Positions 19,732 to 28,910 of a stretch of 45,070 bases of DNA are shown here, piece by piece. This DNA is from Methylomicrobium sp. Lineage in GTDB: Bacteria > Pseudomonadota > Gammaproteobacteria > Methylococcales > Methylomonadaceae. The DNA lies in assembly GCA_018333785.1 (NCBI GenBank), contig JAGXSU010000131.1:1-45070 (forward strand). Reading direction: 5' to 3'. Within the stretch, counting starts at the first letter, position 1; each line of letters begins with the position of its first letter. The notes below the pieces were generated by a model, which made no database searches, was not told the DNA's origin, and saw only the letters and a program-made list of their open reading frames with translations. A program made the translations under genes and the position numbers.

Positions 19732-22092
19732 ATGCGAATGATACGAATCGCTTCTTTGTCTTTGTTATTCCTGGTAATCGTGGCTGGCAGCGGCATTGTC
19801 GGATTGATACGGGCGTCATTGCCGGTTGAAGAGGGTGAAATAACCTTGCCTGGTTTGGCGGTCCGGGGGACTGTGCTTGGCGACGAACTGGGTGTTCCGT
19901 CCATAACGGCGGATAGCAGAGCCGATGCTTTGCGTATCTTGGGCTATCTTCATGCCCGTGATCGCTTATTTCAAATGGAACTGATGCGCCGCAAGAGTGC
20001 GGGCCGTTTGGCGGAACTGTTCGGTGCGGCAGCGGCTCAATTGGATCGTAAGCAGCGCAGTTATCAACTATCGAGAACCGCAGGAATAATCGTCAACGAT
20101 TTGCCGCCTGAGCAACGTCGCGCATTACATGCGTATGTCGAAGGTGTTAATGCCTATATCGAACAGGCGCGTGTTTTACCTCCGGAATTTCTGGTTTTGC
20201 AGCATCAGCCGGAACCGTGGCAAGCCGAAGACAGCATTCTGGTCGTTTTGGGGATGTTTCAAACTCTGAACGGTCAGGAACAGGACGAACGCATGTTCAG
20301 TGTGATGGAACAGGCGCTTCCCTCTGATTTGCTGACTTTCTTGACGCCAGATACCGATAGCTATGCCACTGTTTTGGTAGGCGGTCCGGTTTCGCGGCGG
20401 TTTAACCCAACCCTTCCGGTAGCAGCGCTGGCAGCATTGCCGAAGGCCCAGAGCTATGCGGCCAATGACCGGGTCGATGCCGAGAATGTTGTGGCAGGTT
20501 CCAATAACTGGGTGGTGTCTGGCATTAAGATGGCGGATGGACGGGCTATTGTCGCAAACGACATGCACCTTGGCTTGAGTGTACCCAATGTTTGGTACCG
20601 CGCAGAATTGGCCTATCAACAACAGCATCTTTTTGGCGTCACATTACCGGGCGTGCCGGGTATTGTTGCCGGTGGCAATGATGATGTGGCCTGGGGGTTT
20701 ACCAATGTGACTGCTGATTTGGTGGATTTGATCAGTCTGGAGGTCAATCCCGGTCAACCGGACTCGTACCGCACTCCGCAAGGCTGGCGAAAATTTGATC
20801 AGCACACTGAAACCATTGAGGTTAAAGATGCGGCGGATATTGAAATAACTTTGCAAGATACCGTCTGGGGGCCGGTTTCCGATAGCGCTTTGCTGGGGCG
20901 GTCGGTCGTCATCAAGTGGTCTGCATTAGAACGGCATGCAGTGGATTTGGGCCTGCTGGATATGGATAAGGTAAAAACCACCCAGCAGGCGATAACGGCT
21001 ATGAATAACACGGGTGGTCCACCGCAAAATGTGGTGATTGCCGACAGGGAAGGCCATATCGGCTGGACCTACATGGGGCGTTTTCCAAAGCGAATCGGTT
21101 TTGACGGTTTAGCCAGCCGTTCCTGGGCCGATGGTCATTTGGCGTGGCAGGGTTATATTCCTCCGGAGGAACTGCCGCGTTTACTGGATCCCCCCGAAGG
21201 ATTTATTGTAACAGCCAATAACCGCACATTAGGCAGCGAATATCCTCATGTTATTGGACATAATTGGGCGCTGGGGTATCGGGCTTTTCGAATTGCCGAA
21301 TTATTACGGGATCGTCAAGGACTCACGGAACAGGATCTGTTGGCTATCCAATTGGATAATCGCAGCGGGGTTTTGGACTTCTATCAACAAGTGGCGCTTA
21401 ACGCACTGCGGGATCTGGAAAATAAGGATGCCGACTTACAAGACGCTGAAGCAGCGCTTCACGCCTGGGATGGCCGTATGCAGTCCGGCAGCATTGGTGC
21501 TGCTTTTTTAGCGGAATTCAGGAACCGGTTAGCGCAGGAAGTATTTGCGAAAGTGGTGGCGGCCTGTCGTGTCTATGATCCCGATTTCCGTTACGCGTGG
21601 AGGGAAATGGAAACACCGTTACGGCACTTGTTAATAGAGCGTCCACCAGGGGTGTTGAATACCCGTTATCATGATGATTGGCCGCAGATGGTCATCGATA
21701 TCATGCGCCAAACCAGCCGCGCATTGCATCAGAAATACCCGGAAATTAGTCTGGCGCAATTGACTTGGGGACAGACGCGTTCCGTCAGCTTACAGCATCC
21801 TTTTAGCAAGTCAGCCCCCTTTTTGGGTAACGTACTGGATATGTCACCCTTTGAAATCGATGGATGTGCGAGCGTCTGCGTCAAAGTTTTGGATACTGCT
21901 CATGGTGCCAGCGAAAGGCTGGTGCTATCGCCTGCGCATCCGGAAAACGCAATTTTTCACATGCCGGGAGGCCAATCCGGGCATCCCTTTTCTCCCCATT
22001 ATCGAGACCAGCAGAGGCTCTGGCAGAAGGGCATTGACGCCCCGTTACAATCAACTGCCAAGCCTTATCATTTGTCGTTTTTGCCCCATTGA
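19732..22092 (+). CDS. Penicillin-acylase-family N-terminal-nucleophile hydrolase
   Basis: This is a 786-residue protein with an N-terminal hydrophobic signal or anchor segment (residues ~5-27). The alpha-chain region has the family pattern GVPSITADSRADALRILGYLHARDRLFQMEL. The predicted autocleavage site is in VVAGSNNWVVSG, with Ser257 as the N-terminal nucleophile of the beta chain. Later segments include ANDMHLGLSVPNVWYRAEL and HMPGGQSGHPFSPHYRDQ, also typical of the family. Members hydrolyse amide bonds in beta-lactams, acyl-homoserine lactones, N-acyl amino acids or acylated siderophores; the substrate cannot be told from sequence alone. It stands alone after a palindromic repeat and converges with the YkgJ-type gene 24 bases downstream. 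Length is normal for the family. Confidence 0.9.
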   Translation: MRMIRIASLSLLFLVIVAGSGIVGLIRASLPVEEGEITLPGLAVRGTVLGDELGVPSITADSRADALRILGYLHARDRLFQMELMRRKSAGRLAELFGAAAAQLDRKQRSYQLSRTAGIIVNDLPPEQRRALHAYVEGVNAYIEQARVLPPEFLVLQHQPEPWQAEDSILVVLGMFQTLNGQEQDERMFSVMEQALPSDLLTFLTPDTDSYATVLVGGPVSRRFNPTLPVAALAALPKAQSYAANDRVDAENVVAGSNNWVVSGIKMADGRAIVANDMHLGLSVPNVWYRAELAYQQQHLFGVTLPGVPGIVAGGNDDVAWGFTNVTADLVDLISLEVNPGQPDSYRTPQGWRKFDQHTETIEVKDAADIEITLQDTVWGPVSDSALLGRSVVIKWSALERHAVDLGLLDMDKVKTTQQAITAMNNTGGPPQNVVIADREGHIGWTYMGRFPKRIGFDGLASRSWADGHLAWQGYIPPEELPRLLDPPEGFIVTANNRTLGSEYPHVIGHNWALGYRAFRIAELLRDRQGLTEQDLLAIQLDNRSGVLDFYQQVALNALRDLENKDADLQDAEAALHAWDGRMQSGSIGAAFLAEFRNRLAQEVFAKVVAACRVYDPDFRYAWREMETPLRHLLIERPPGVLNTRYHDDWPQMVIDIMRQTSRALHQKYPEISLAQLTWGQTRSVSLQHPFSKSAPFLGNVLDMSPFEIDGCASVCVKVLDTAHGASERLVLSPAHPENAIFHMPGGQSGHPFSPHYRDQQRLWQKGIDAPLQSTAKPYHLSFLPH

Positions 22093-22116
22093 GCGTGATC
22101 ACAGGATAGTGCCGGT

Positions 22117-22617
22117 TTAATCCATGCTTTCTTTAGACTGCCAACCTGCAAACCACTCGGTCAATTCACGGGTATCGCCCAGGCGGTGGTCGATAGCGTC
22201 TTGGTTGCCCCATACCACATTGGCCCAAGCGCCACTTTCCACGCGTGATTCGATCTCCTTACAGTAAAGCCCCACGTCACGCTGGACATAAAATCCGTAA
22301 GTTCGGCAAGCTACCGGGCGGTGCGCGTAGACCCTGCAAGCTCCAGCTTCCTGATCCAGCATCGGGCAGACGATGGGACGTGATGTTTGAACGGACAGCG
22401 CGGCGATCTGCTGGCCGATTTCCCGTAGCAACTCTTGCGGCAACTCGGCCAACCCCGACCGTAGCCAATCCCATTCTTCCACAGTGAGTCGGGGTATTTC
22501 GGCAAGCCGCCGGCAACAGCCGTCGCAACCCCGGCGGCAGAGCCAATCGGGATTCTCGTCACGGATGACGCTGACGCGCGCTTCGATATCAGCATGAAGT
22601 TGGGTGAGCGTATTCAT
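22117..22617 (-). CDS. YkgJ-family cysteine-cluster protein
   Basis: This is a 166-residue protein with a conserved Cys arrangement: C27, C31, C34 and C35 (CRRGCDGCC), then C84, C94, C104 in RPVACRTYGFY and C119. This matches the YkgJ/UPF0153 family, which is thought to bind zinc or an iron-sulfur cluster. The biochemical function of the family is unknown. It is the only gene between the penicillin acylase (convergent, 24 bases away) and cysH (same strand, 262 bases upstream), so it probably has its own promoter in that gap. Confidence 0.85.
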   Translation of the reverse strand: MNTLTQLHADIEARVSVIRDENPDWLCRRGCDGCCRRLAEIPRLTVEEWDWLRSGLAELPQELLREIGQQIAALSVQTSRPIVCPMLDQEAGACRVYAHRPVACRTYGFYVQRDVGLYCKEIESRVESGAWANVVWGNQDAIDHRLGDTRELTEWFAGWQSKESMD

Positions 22618-22794
22618 TTTGATAGAAGGCCTTTTGCCGTGTTGTAAAAAAACTGTGATGATTTAGCGGAACGACAAAACGAAGCTGATGCGTATCTGGC
22701 CAACCCTTCCCGTTTTATTCGGTGTAGGTGCTCGATTCCAAGGGAGCGAGTAGTGATGGTGATTCACAGGCTGGGTTGAGTTAGCCTGGAGAGC

Positions 22795-22834
22795 GTAACC
22801 CAAGAATCAAAGTATTCAATTTCTCTTGGGTTAC
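22795..22834. repeat. Palindrome with 11-base arms downstream of cysH
   Basis: GTAACCCAAGA (22795-22805) pairs perfectly with TCTTGGGTTAC (22824-22834) across an 18-base loop. It lies 46 bases past the cysH stop. There is no T run on either side, so it is either a weak terminator or a repeat element; the sequence does not decide. Confidence 0.6.
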
Positions 22835-22879
22835 GAAAAGCATGCCATCTAACCTAAGCGGGCTAGCAGCATCGCCACC

Positions 22880-23602
22880 TCAGCTTTTAATGTTATCTAC
22901 ATGCAGTCCACATTCTTTTTTGTGGGAGGCTTCCCACCACCAGCGGCCTTCGCGCTCGTGTTGGTTCGGCAGTACGGGGCGTGTGCAGGGTTCGCAGCCG
23001 ATGCTGGTAAAGCCGCGTTCATGCAGGGCGTTATAAGGCACGTCATAAGCTTCTATGTGATCCCACACTTTAGCTGAGGTCCAATTCGACAGCGGGTTAA
23101 ACTTTATCAGCGGATATTCCGGTGTCGAAAAAGAGCTGTCGATTTGAACTTCCGGTAAATCTTGCCGGGTATCCGTGCTTTGATCCTTGCGTTGGCCGGT
23201 AATCCAGGCATCCAGGTGCGCCAGTTTTTTTCTTAAGGGTTCAACTTTTCTGATGCCGCAACATTCTTTATGACCGTCTTCATAAAAGCTGAACAGCCCT
23301 TTGCTTTTGACGAAGGGGTCCAGCACGGTGTAATCAGGCGTTATCAGTTCGATTTCAATGCGGTAATGCAGCCGCACTTTTTCGATAAACCGGTAAGTTT
23401 CAGGATGAAGGCGGCCCGTATCCAGGCTGAATACTTTGATATCGTCTCTGATTCGCTTGGCCATATCGATCAGCACCACGTCTTCGGCGCCGCTGAATGA
23501 GATGGCAATAGTGTCAAAACTTTCAAGCGCCTTTTTAAGAATTTTACGCGGATTGGCCTGATGTAATTCAGTTTGGGCCTGTTCAATGTCGAATGCGGTC
23601 AT
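22880..23602 (-). CDS. cysH: Adenylyl-sulfate reductase (assimilatory, iron-sulfur type)
   Basis: This is a 240-residue enzyme of the CysH family. It reduces activated sulfate to sulfite using thioredoxin or glutathione. The nucleotide-binding region has [16 protein letters not shown] (~33-48). Two cysteine pairs are present, C114-C115 (KECCGIRK) and C203/C206 (GCEPCTRP). These coordinate the [4Fe-4S] cluster typical of enzymes that use adenylyl sulfate (APS); PAPS reductases lack them. The catalytic Cys is C231 in KKECGLH. So I call it APS reductase although the symbol cysH covers both types. It lies 31 bases downstream of gshA on the same strand, linking sulfite formation with thiol synthesis. 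Confidence 0.93.
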   Translation of the reverse strand: MTAFDIEQAQTELHQANPRKILKKALESFDTIAISFSGAEDVVLIDMAKRIRDDIKVFSLDTGRLHPETYRFIEKVRLHYRIEIELITPDYTVLDPFVKSKGLFSFYEDGHKECCGIRKVEPLRKKLAHLDAWITGQRKDQSTDTRQDLPEVQIDSSFSTPEYPLIKFNPLSNWTSAKVWDHIEAYDVPYNALHERGFTSIGCEPCTRPVLPNQHEREGRWWWEASHKKECGLHVDNIKS

Positions 23603-23633
23603 GCTTTATCAAATATGCGGTGAGTTAGAGGAG

Positions 23634-25220
23634 TTACTTCTGGGCAAAATAGTGAGCCAGAAAATCATCGAAAGGAATTTGATCTTCTCGCTCCAGTTCT
23701 TTTTGCTTGGCCAATGATTGGCTGGCCATTTCATTGAAGGTGTTGGTCAATTTGGGATCAAGATGATGCTTGCGGAAGTGTTTTTCATGTTCCGCAGAGG
23801 CGCGAAGTGCGAAACAGGCAAACGCTTCTTTATGATCGGTCATTTGCTCCAGGACTTTGGCAGAAGGTGTCAGCTCCTGATCCTGAACGGTTTCCTGCAT
23901 CTTTTTTAGCGCGTCCCTGTAAGGGGATGCTTTTTGATCGGCATCAAGCAGCTTACAAATAGGTTCCATGGCGGCAAAGATTTGGTCGGCCCAATCGTCA
24001 AGTGGCATTTCTTCACCATCCTGTTCCAGTTCCAGGCCTCGTTTGCGACCGTGATTGGCAACTTTTAACTGGTTCTGGTTGTTGGTGCGGTGATCTTCCT
24101 GAGATAAAGGCGGGCTTTTCTGGAAGAAACATGTGATAAGAAATGCTTCAACGAAATAGGCGGTTTCCGGTTTTATTCCTATGGGACTGAACACGTCGAG
24201 ATCCAGCGATCTCAGTTCAATGTAGCGAACGCCACGGCGTTTTAATGCAAGTGTCGGCTTTTCGCCGGAAAATGCAATTTGTTTGGGGCGGACGATGCTG
24301 TAAAACTCATTTTCAATTTGCAGCAGATTGCTGTTCAACTGCCGGTATTGACCATCAACTTTGACGCCGATTTTTTCATAATCAGGAAACGGCGTCGATA
24401 TGGCCTGGCTTAAACTCTCGACATAGCCGGATAACGAGTTGTAATCGATGTGCAGGTTTGCCTGGTTCTTGCTTTTGTAACCGATATCGCTCATGCGAAG
24501 TGAAGTGGCATAAGGATGATAAAGCGTGTATTGATCAAATTCTTCAAATTGATCCATCAGATGCGGACGGCTCTTAAAGAACTTTTTACAAATGGCCGGG
24601 GAGGCGCCGAACAGGTATAAAATCAACCAGCCTTGACGCTGGATGTTGCGAATCAGGTCAAAATAGGCCGCAGCGGTGTAATCTTCCAGCGATAACGGGC
24701 TTTTTTCCAGTTTGTGCAGTTTTTTTAGCAGAGCGGTGGGCAATGAATAATTGAAATGGATGCCAGCAATTGCCTGCATGGTCCTGCCGTAACGATGCCA
24801 AAGACCGGTGCGGTAAATATGTTTCATCTTTCCGATGTTGGACGACCCGTATTCGGCTATCGGGACACTTTCGTCACCATCAATACCGCAGGGCATGCTC
24901 GCCGCAAGCAACATTTCGCCTTTGACCTGGTCATAGACGTATTGGTGTATGTTATTCAGATAATCCAGCGTATCTTTAGCATCTGCAAAAGGCGGTGTAA
25001 TGAACTCAAGCAGCGCTTCGGAATAATCGGTGGTGATATGCGGATGCGTCAGTGCGGCTCCCAGCGCTTTCGGATGCGCAGTATGAGCGATGACGCCATC
25101 GGCGGAAATTCGTAAGCTTTCTTTTTCTATCCCCTTCAGGCCGCCGCTGATTAAGTCCTGGCCATTGTTGTCAAGAAGCAGTTCAAGCCGTTTAGGTAGT
25201 TTATAGTTTAAATTGGTCAT
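23634..25220 (-). CDS. gshA: Glutamate-cysteine ligase
   Basis: This 528-residue enzyme is of the gammaproteobacterial GshA type (E. coli protein 518). It joins glutamate and cysteine with ATP in the first, rate-limiting step of glutathione synthesis. Family segments include GGLKGIEKESLRI near residue 25, TTDYSEALLEFITPP (~63-77), SMPCGIDGDESVP, HFNYSLP and RRGVRYIELRSLDLD. It is the first gene of a gshA-cysH pair and is divergent from recQ with a 99-bp gap. The ATG at 25220 has no strong ribosome-binding site. A TATAAT box on this strand lies 43-48 bases upstream. Confidence 0.95.
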   Translation of the reverse strand: MTNLNYKLPKRLELLLDNNGQDLISGGLKGIEKESLRISADGVIAHTAHPKALGAALTHPHITTDYSEALLEFITPPFADAKDTLDYLNNIHQYVYDQVKGEMLLAASMPCGIDGDESVPIAEYGSSNIGKMKHIYRTGLWHRYGRTMQAIAGIHFNYSLPTALLKKLHKLEKSPLSLEDYTAAAYFDLIRNIQRQGWLILYLFGASPAICKKFFKSRPHLMDQFEEFDQYTLYHPYATSLRMSDIGYKSKNQANLHIDYNSLSGYVESLSQAISTPFPDYEKIGVKVDGQYRQLNSNLLQIENEFYSIVRPKQIAFSGEKPTLALKRRGVRYIELRSLDLDVFSPIGIKPETAYFVEAFLITCFFQKSPPLSQEDHRTNNQNQLKVANHGRKRGLELEQDGEEMPLDDWADQIFAAMEPICKLLDADQKASPYRDALKKMQETVQDQELTPSAKVLEQMTDHKEAFACFALRASAEHEKHFRKHHLDPKLTNTFNEMASQSLAKQKELEREDQIPFDDFLAHYFAQK

Positions 25221-25250
25221 AAGGTGGGCGATGGGGCCCTTCAGTCCTGA

Positions 25251-25256
25251 TATAAT
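25251..25256 (+). promoter_or_regulatory. recQ promoter -10 (extended)
   Basis: The perfect hexamer TATAAT is preceded by TGA, giving an extended -10 element (TGnTATAAT). No good -35 is visible 17 bases upstream, which is common for extended -10 promoters. Transcription would start near 25263, leaving a leader of about 57 bases before recQ. Confidence 0.6.
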
Positions 25257-25262
25257 CGGTGC

Positions 25263-25268
25263 ATTATA
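25263..25268 (-). promoter_or_regulatory. gshA promoter -10
   Basis: Read on the minus strand this is TATAAT. A weak -35 candidate (TTTCTT) sits 17 bases upstream at 25286-25291. It would start gshA-cysH transcription near 25256, inside the recQ -10 box. Confidence 0.5.
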
Positions 25269-25319
25269 AAGGTTTAACCAGATTGAAGAAATATTATCGA
25301 AAATCAGGATGTTTCTATT

Positions 25320-27446
25320 ATGCCGGGCAAAGCCCTAGAAGTTTTAAAAACTGTTTTTGGCTACAGTAGCTATAGAGGGCATCAACAGGCCATCATAGAA
25401 GATGTATTGCTGGGGAAGGACGTACTGGTTTTGATGCCAACCGGGGGCGGAAAGTCGCTGTGTTTCCAGGTTCCCGCCATCGTCAAGTCCGGTGTAGGTA
25501 TCGTAATATCGCCCCTGATTGCGCTGATGCAAGACCAGGTGAGTGCGATGCATCAACTCGGCGTCAAAGCGGCTTATCTTAATTCGTCCATGACGGCTGA
25601 TGAAGTCAATTCAACCGAGCAGCTCCTGCGCAAAGGCCAATTGGATCTGTTGTATCTGGCACCGGAACGTTTGAAATCGCCGAGAACCTTGTCTTTGCTG
25701 AATCAGCTTGAAATTGCTTTGTTTGCGATTGACGAAGCGCACTGCGTTTCTCAATGGGGGCATGATTTTCGGGCGGATTATCTTCAGCTTTCCATTTTGC
25801 AGGAAAATTTTCCGCGTGTGCCGCGAATTGCTCTGACAGCCACTGCGGATGAAAAAACCCGGCAGGAAATTATTCACCGCCTCGGTCTGGAGCAGGCCAA
25901 TATTTATATCAGCGGATTTGACCGGCCCAATATCCGTTATCGCATTGTCCAAAAACAAAGCCCCAAAGATCAGTTGTTCGATTTTATTCAAACCGAACAT
26001 TCGGGTGATGCCGGTATCGTCTATTGCTTGTCGCGCAAGAAAGTCGAAGAGACGGCCCAGTGGCTTCAGGGAAAAGGCATCACCGCCTTGCCCTATCATG
26101 CCGGTCTGGATAACGCGCTTAGAAAAAAACATCAGCACCGTTTTTTGATGGAAGAAGGCCTGTTGATTGTTGCAACGATTGCGTTTGGCATGGGGATAGA
26201 CAAACCGAATGTCCGTTTTGTCGCGCATCTGGATTTGCCAAAAAGTATTGAAGCTTATTATCAGGAAACGGGACGGGCTGGCCGCGACGGTTTGCCCGCA
26301 AATGCCTGGATGGCCTATGGCTTGCAGGATGTCATCATGTTGCAGCAATTGCTGGCCGGTTCAAATGCCGATGAAAGCCATAAACGCATCGAATATCACA
26401 AACTGGATGCGATGCTGGCGCTGTGCGAGCAGGTTAGTTGCCGCAGACAGGCCTTGTTAGGGTATTTTGGTGAACAGATGGAAACCGCCTGCGGCAATTG
26501 TGATACGTGCCTGGAACCGGTTGAAACCTGGGATGGCTCGCTGGTGGCTCAGCAGGCCTTATCCTGTATTTACCGGACCGGACAACGGTTTGGCGTCAAT
26601 TATCTGATCGATGTGCTGATGGGACGTTCCTCCGAACGTTTAAAAAGCTTCGGTCATGACAAACAGTCGACCTTTGGCATAGGTAAAACCATTGACGAAA
26701 AGCAGTGGCGGTCGGTGTTCAGGCAATTGGTGGCGAGAGGCTTGGTTGCCGTTGATTTTACGGCCCACGGGGCGCTCAAATTAACCGAGGCGTGCAGGCC
26801 TATTCTGCGTGGCGAACAGAATCTCATGTTAAGAAAAGATGTGCTGTTCACCAAAAAACAGCAGTCCGGCCGAGCGGACAGGGTTAATAAAGACAATCAG
26901 AAAAATTCCTCATTATGGGAAGCACTGCGGACACTGCGGCGGGAACTTGCCGAAGCCCAGGATGTTCCGCCTTATATGATCTTTGGTGATGCCACGTTAA
27001 ACGAAATGCTGGAAAAAAAGCCGCTGACACACGCCCATTTTATTGCACTGTCGGGGGTAGGGCAGAGAAAACTGGATTTATACGGTGACAAATTTATCGC
27101 GGTTATTAAATCCTGGAGTGTCGCTGCGCAAGACAGCGATACAGTGGCAAAAACGCTGGATTTGTTCCGGCTGGGTTATAAGGTTCAGCAGATTGCGGAG
27201 CAGCGTTCATTGACGATGGATACGGTATACAGTCATCTTTCCAGAGCGCTCGAGCTGGGTCTGGCTGAGTTGGCGGAGGTTGTTGAATTATCGCAAGCCC
27301 AGATTCAAAGCATTGAGGATGTCATCATGAATTTGCCGGAGGAGCAAAAAAATGCCTTAAAACCGGTATTTGATTTCTTTGACGGGCAATACAGTTACGG
27401 TGTGTTACGCTGCATCCGGGCGGCGTTTTATCATAAAACCGGTTAG
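25320..27446 (+). CDS. recQ: ATP-dependent DNA helicase RecQ
   Basis: This 708-residue superfamily 2 helicase unwinds 3'-5' and acts in recombination and fork repair. The N-terminal helicase core has the Q-motif region [13 protein letters not shown], Walker A PTGGGKS (40-46), DEAH (138-141) and motif VI region [11 protein letters not shown] (~316-326). The RecQ zinc-binding module has C374, C391, C394 and C397. A winged-helix region follows, then an HRDC domain around 525-600 ([27 protein letters not shown]) and a C-terminal helix-turn-helix extension (~620-700) seen in many RecQ proteins. An AGGA ribosome-binding site precedes the ATG. It is convergent with the DUF1249 gene, eight bases from its end. 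Confidence 0.96.
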   Translation: MPGKALEVLKTVFGYSSYRGHQQAIIEDVLLGKDVLVLMPTGGGKSLCFQVPAIVKSGVGIVISPLIALMQDQVSAMHQLGVKAAYLNSSMTADEVNSTEQLLRKGQLDLLYLAPERLKSPRTLSLLNQLEIALFAIDEAHCVSQWGHDFRADYLQLSILQENFPRVPRIALTATADEKTRQEIIHRLGLEQANIYISGFDRPNIRYRIVQKQSPKDQLFDFIQTEHSGDAGIVYCLSRKKVEETAQWLQGKGITALPYHAGLDNALRKKHQHRFLMEEGLLIVATIAFGMGIDKPNVRFVAHLDLPKSIEAYYQETGRAGRDGLPANAWMAYGLQDVIMLQQLLAGSNADESHKRIEYHKLDAMLALCEQVSCRRQALLGYFGEQMETACGNCDTCLEPVETWDGSLVAQQALSCIYRTGQRFGVNYLIDVLMGRSSERLKSFGHDKQSTFGIGKTIDEKQWRSVFRQLVARGLVAVDFTAHGALKLTEACRPILRGEQNLMLRKDVLFTKKQQSGRADRVNKDNQKNSSLWEALRTLRRELAEAQDVPPYMIFGDATLNEMLEKKPLTHAHFIALSGVGQRKLDLYGDKFIAVIKSWSVAAQDSDTVAKTLDLFRLGYKVQQIAEQRSLTMDTVYSHLSRALELGLAELAEVVELSQAQIQSIEDVIMNLPEEQKNALKPVFDFFDGQYSYGVLRCIRAAFYHKTG

Positions 27447-27454
27447 GATTTTGT

Positions 27455-27910
27455 TTAACTCAGCAAGCGGCTGGTTTGGTTCTCATCTTTAAACGTGTAA
27501 ACGGTTGTCAGACAGTGATCCAGCCATTTTTCCAAAAAATAATTCAATCGCCATTTGTAATTGAGTATCTCGGTGATTTGGGCCGGGTCTTTATAGACCC
27601 GGTAAACCTCGGATCGATCGCAATCGTTCAGCACTTCGGCAAGCTGGGCGTCTTTATACATTCGAATGGTCACGTCCGGTGTGATGGGGTAGTCCGTCGC
27701 ATAACTGAACCGATGGCTCAGTTTTATCGTCAATGTGTAGTGGGATCGCTCGATGATAGACAAGGTTAAATCCGGCCGTTCAGGAGAAATGCCAACCGCA
27801 GTTACGTTAATTTTGAGCAGTTCGGGTATAAGCTTTATCAGTTTCTTATAATTCGATTCGCACAATAATTCCAGACAAGCCGCTTTGTTGATAGGGTTAA
27901 CGTAGCCCAT
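27455..27910 (-). CDS. DUF1249 (YqiB-like) protein
   Basis: This is a 151-residue soluble protein matching the DUF1249/YqiB family: CESNYKKLIKLIPEL near the N-terminus, SIIERSHYTLTIKLSH in the middle, the TPDVTIRMYKDAQLAEVL segment and a C-terminal LNYFLEKWLDHCL. The family has no established biochemical function; in enterobacteria it sits near cpdA and parE genes. Here it is the last gene of a pilZ-queD-DUF1249 set, starting nine bases after queD. Confidence 0.85.
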   Translation of the reverse strand: MGYVNPINKAACLELLCESNYKKLIKLIPELLKINVTAVGISPERPDLTLSIIERSHYTLTIKLSHRFSYATDYPITPDVTIRMYKDAQLAEVLNDCDRSEVYRVYKDPAQITEILNYKWRLNYFLEKWLDHCLTTVYTFKDENQTSRLLS

Positions 27911-27919
27911 GGTTTTTTA

Positions 27920-28324
27920 TTAATCTTCCCTGTAACATGCATAAGCGCTGGCAGTTTCCCACAACACCACCTGATCAATATCAAAACCTGCACTTTTAAT
28001 GTAGCGATAAATCATCTTACTGAGTATTTCGGCAGTGGGGTGTTCGTCTAAAGCAAGAAACCTTTCCTGGTTTTGTTCAAGAAGCGGAATGATGGGATCG
28101 TCTTTATGAAGAAGAAAATTGTGATCGAGATGCTCATCAATAAACGACTCGACACAGTCTCTTATATCCGAGAAATCGCACACCATACCTTGATCGTTTA
28201 GCTGATCCCGTTTGATCGATATGGAAGCTTTTACGCTATGACCATGTAAGTTACGGCACTTTCCGGGATGATTCATCAGACGGTGACCGTAACAAAAATA
28301 AACTTCTTTGGTAATGATGTGCAT
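27920..28324 (-). CDS. queD: 6-carboxytetrahydropterin synthase (QueD-type)
   Basis: This is a 134-residue protein of the 6-pyruvoyl-tetrahydropterin synthase fold. Counting from the ATG, zinc ligands are H14 (CYGHRL), H27 and H29 (NLHGH), and the catalytic Cys is C23 (KCRNLHGH). The later segments DFSDIRDCVESFIDEHLDHNFLL and EHPTAEILSKMI are also typical. QueD converts dihydroneopterin triphosphate to carboxytetrahydropterin, a precursor of queuosine in tRNA. No other queuosine gene is in the window, so a pterin role distinct from queuosine cannot be excluded. A GTG at 28339 would add five residues; I prefer the ATG. Confidence 0.88.
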   Translation of the reverse strand: MHIITKEVYFCYGHRLMNHPGKCRNLHGHSVKASISIKRDQLNDQGMVCDFSDIRDCVESFIDEHLDHNFLLHKDDPIIPLLEQNQERFLALDEHPTAEILSKMIYRYIKSAGFDIDQVVLWETASAYACYRED

Positions 28325-28366
28325 ATTCGATGGGTACACTGTCCGTTTTGTATTAAGTGAATGTGA

Positions 28367-28666
28367 TCAAGTGCCTTTGATGCTTTTGATCGTGGCGGCT
28401 ATTTCAAAGCGGCCATCGTCTTGAAGTGTATTTCTGACCACCTCAATAAATGCCGTCATCGGAGGCGTTACTGAATTTTTGGGCATGATGTTAACTTCCA
28501 TCGCCTTACCGGGCTCAAATGCAGTATCGGCGATAAACGAAACGCCTGAGCCACTGATTGAAGTACAGTTACCCGTTTTTATTTCAGCCGAATCGGCGAG
28601 TCTGTAGCTCAGCTCGCAATCGACGTTCATACGGATGTAATTTCGTTTTTCATCATATTCCAGCAT
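28367..28666 (-). CDS. PilZ-domain c-di-GMP-binding protein
   Basis: This 99-residue single-domain PilZ protein has the N-terminal RxxxR switch as R8-N-Y-I-R12 (EKRNYIRMNV). The second half of the site reads SISGSG, where the usual Asp or Asn of [DN]xSxxG is replaced by Ser. The domain then follows the PilZ beta-barrel pattern (FEPGKAMEVNIMP, TAFIEVVRNT, GRFEIAATI). It is probably a c-di-GMP effector, in keeping with the GGDEF-EAL proteins nearby. It is the first gene of a minus-strand set with queD and DUF1249. The start is the ATG at 28666, with AGGA about eight bases upstream. Confidence 0.87.
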   Translation of the reverse strand: MLEYDEKRNYIRMNVDCELSYRLADSAEIKTGNCTSISGSGVSFIADTAFEPGKAMEVNIMPKNSVTPPMTAFIEVVRNTLQDDGRFEIAATIKSIKGT

Positions 28667-28763
28667 AGAAATCCTCTTTTATTTTTGCCTGGCTTACGGC
28701 TTATTTCAAAGCATTTTATATAGACCATAGATCCAAAGTTTACTATAAAAAAAGGCGGAATCG

Positions 28764-28856
28764 ATGAAATATAATGACTTTCGGGAATTGATAACGGCGG
28801 TATTACATCAATATCCGGGCAAAAAAGACTTAGCTCTGGCAATTGATAAAAAATGA
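28764..28856 (+). CDS. Possible 30-residue small protein
   Basis: The ORF is ATG to TGA, 30 codons, with a good GGCGGA ribosome-binding site eight bases upstream. It reads MKYNDFRELITAVLHQYPGK and ends in LALAIDKK. The sequence looks like the first helices of a Cro/CI-type helix-turn-helix protein, cut short before the recognition helix. It may be a real small protein, a leader peptide for trpS 54 bases downstream, or a gene fragment. No Trp codons are present, so classic Trp attenuation is unlikely. Confidence 0.4.
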   Translation: MKYNDFRELITAVLHQYPGKKDLALAIDKK

Positions 28857-28910
28857 TGTAATATCTAGCCCCCTGAATCCTGCCTTTCCCCGTATGATTA
28901 GGTTAAAAGA

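Noticed and set aside
28764-28856. trp attenuator leader peptide
   Set aside because: The ORF has no Trp codons and no paired terminator/antiterminator stems were seen before trpS.
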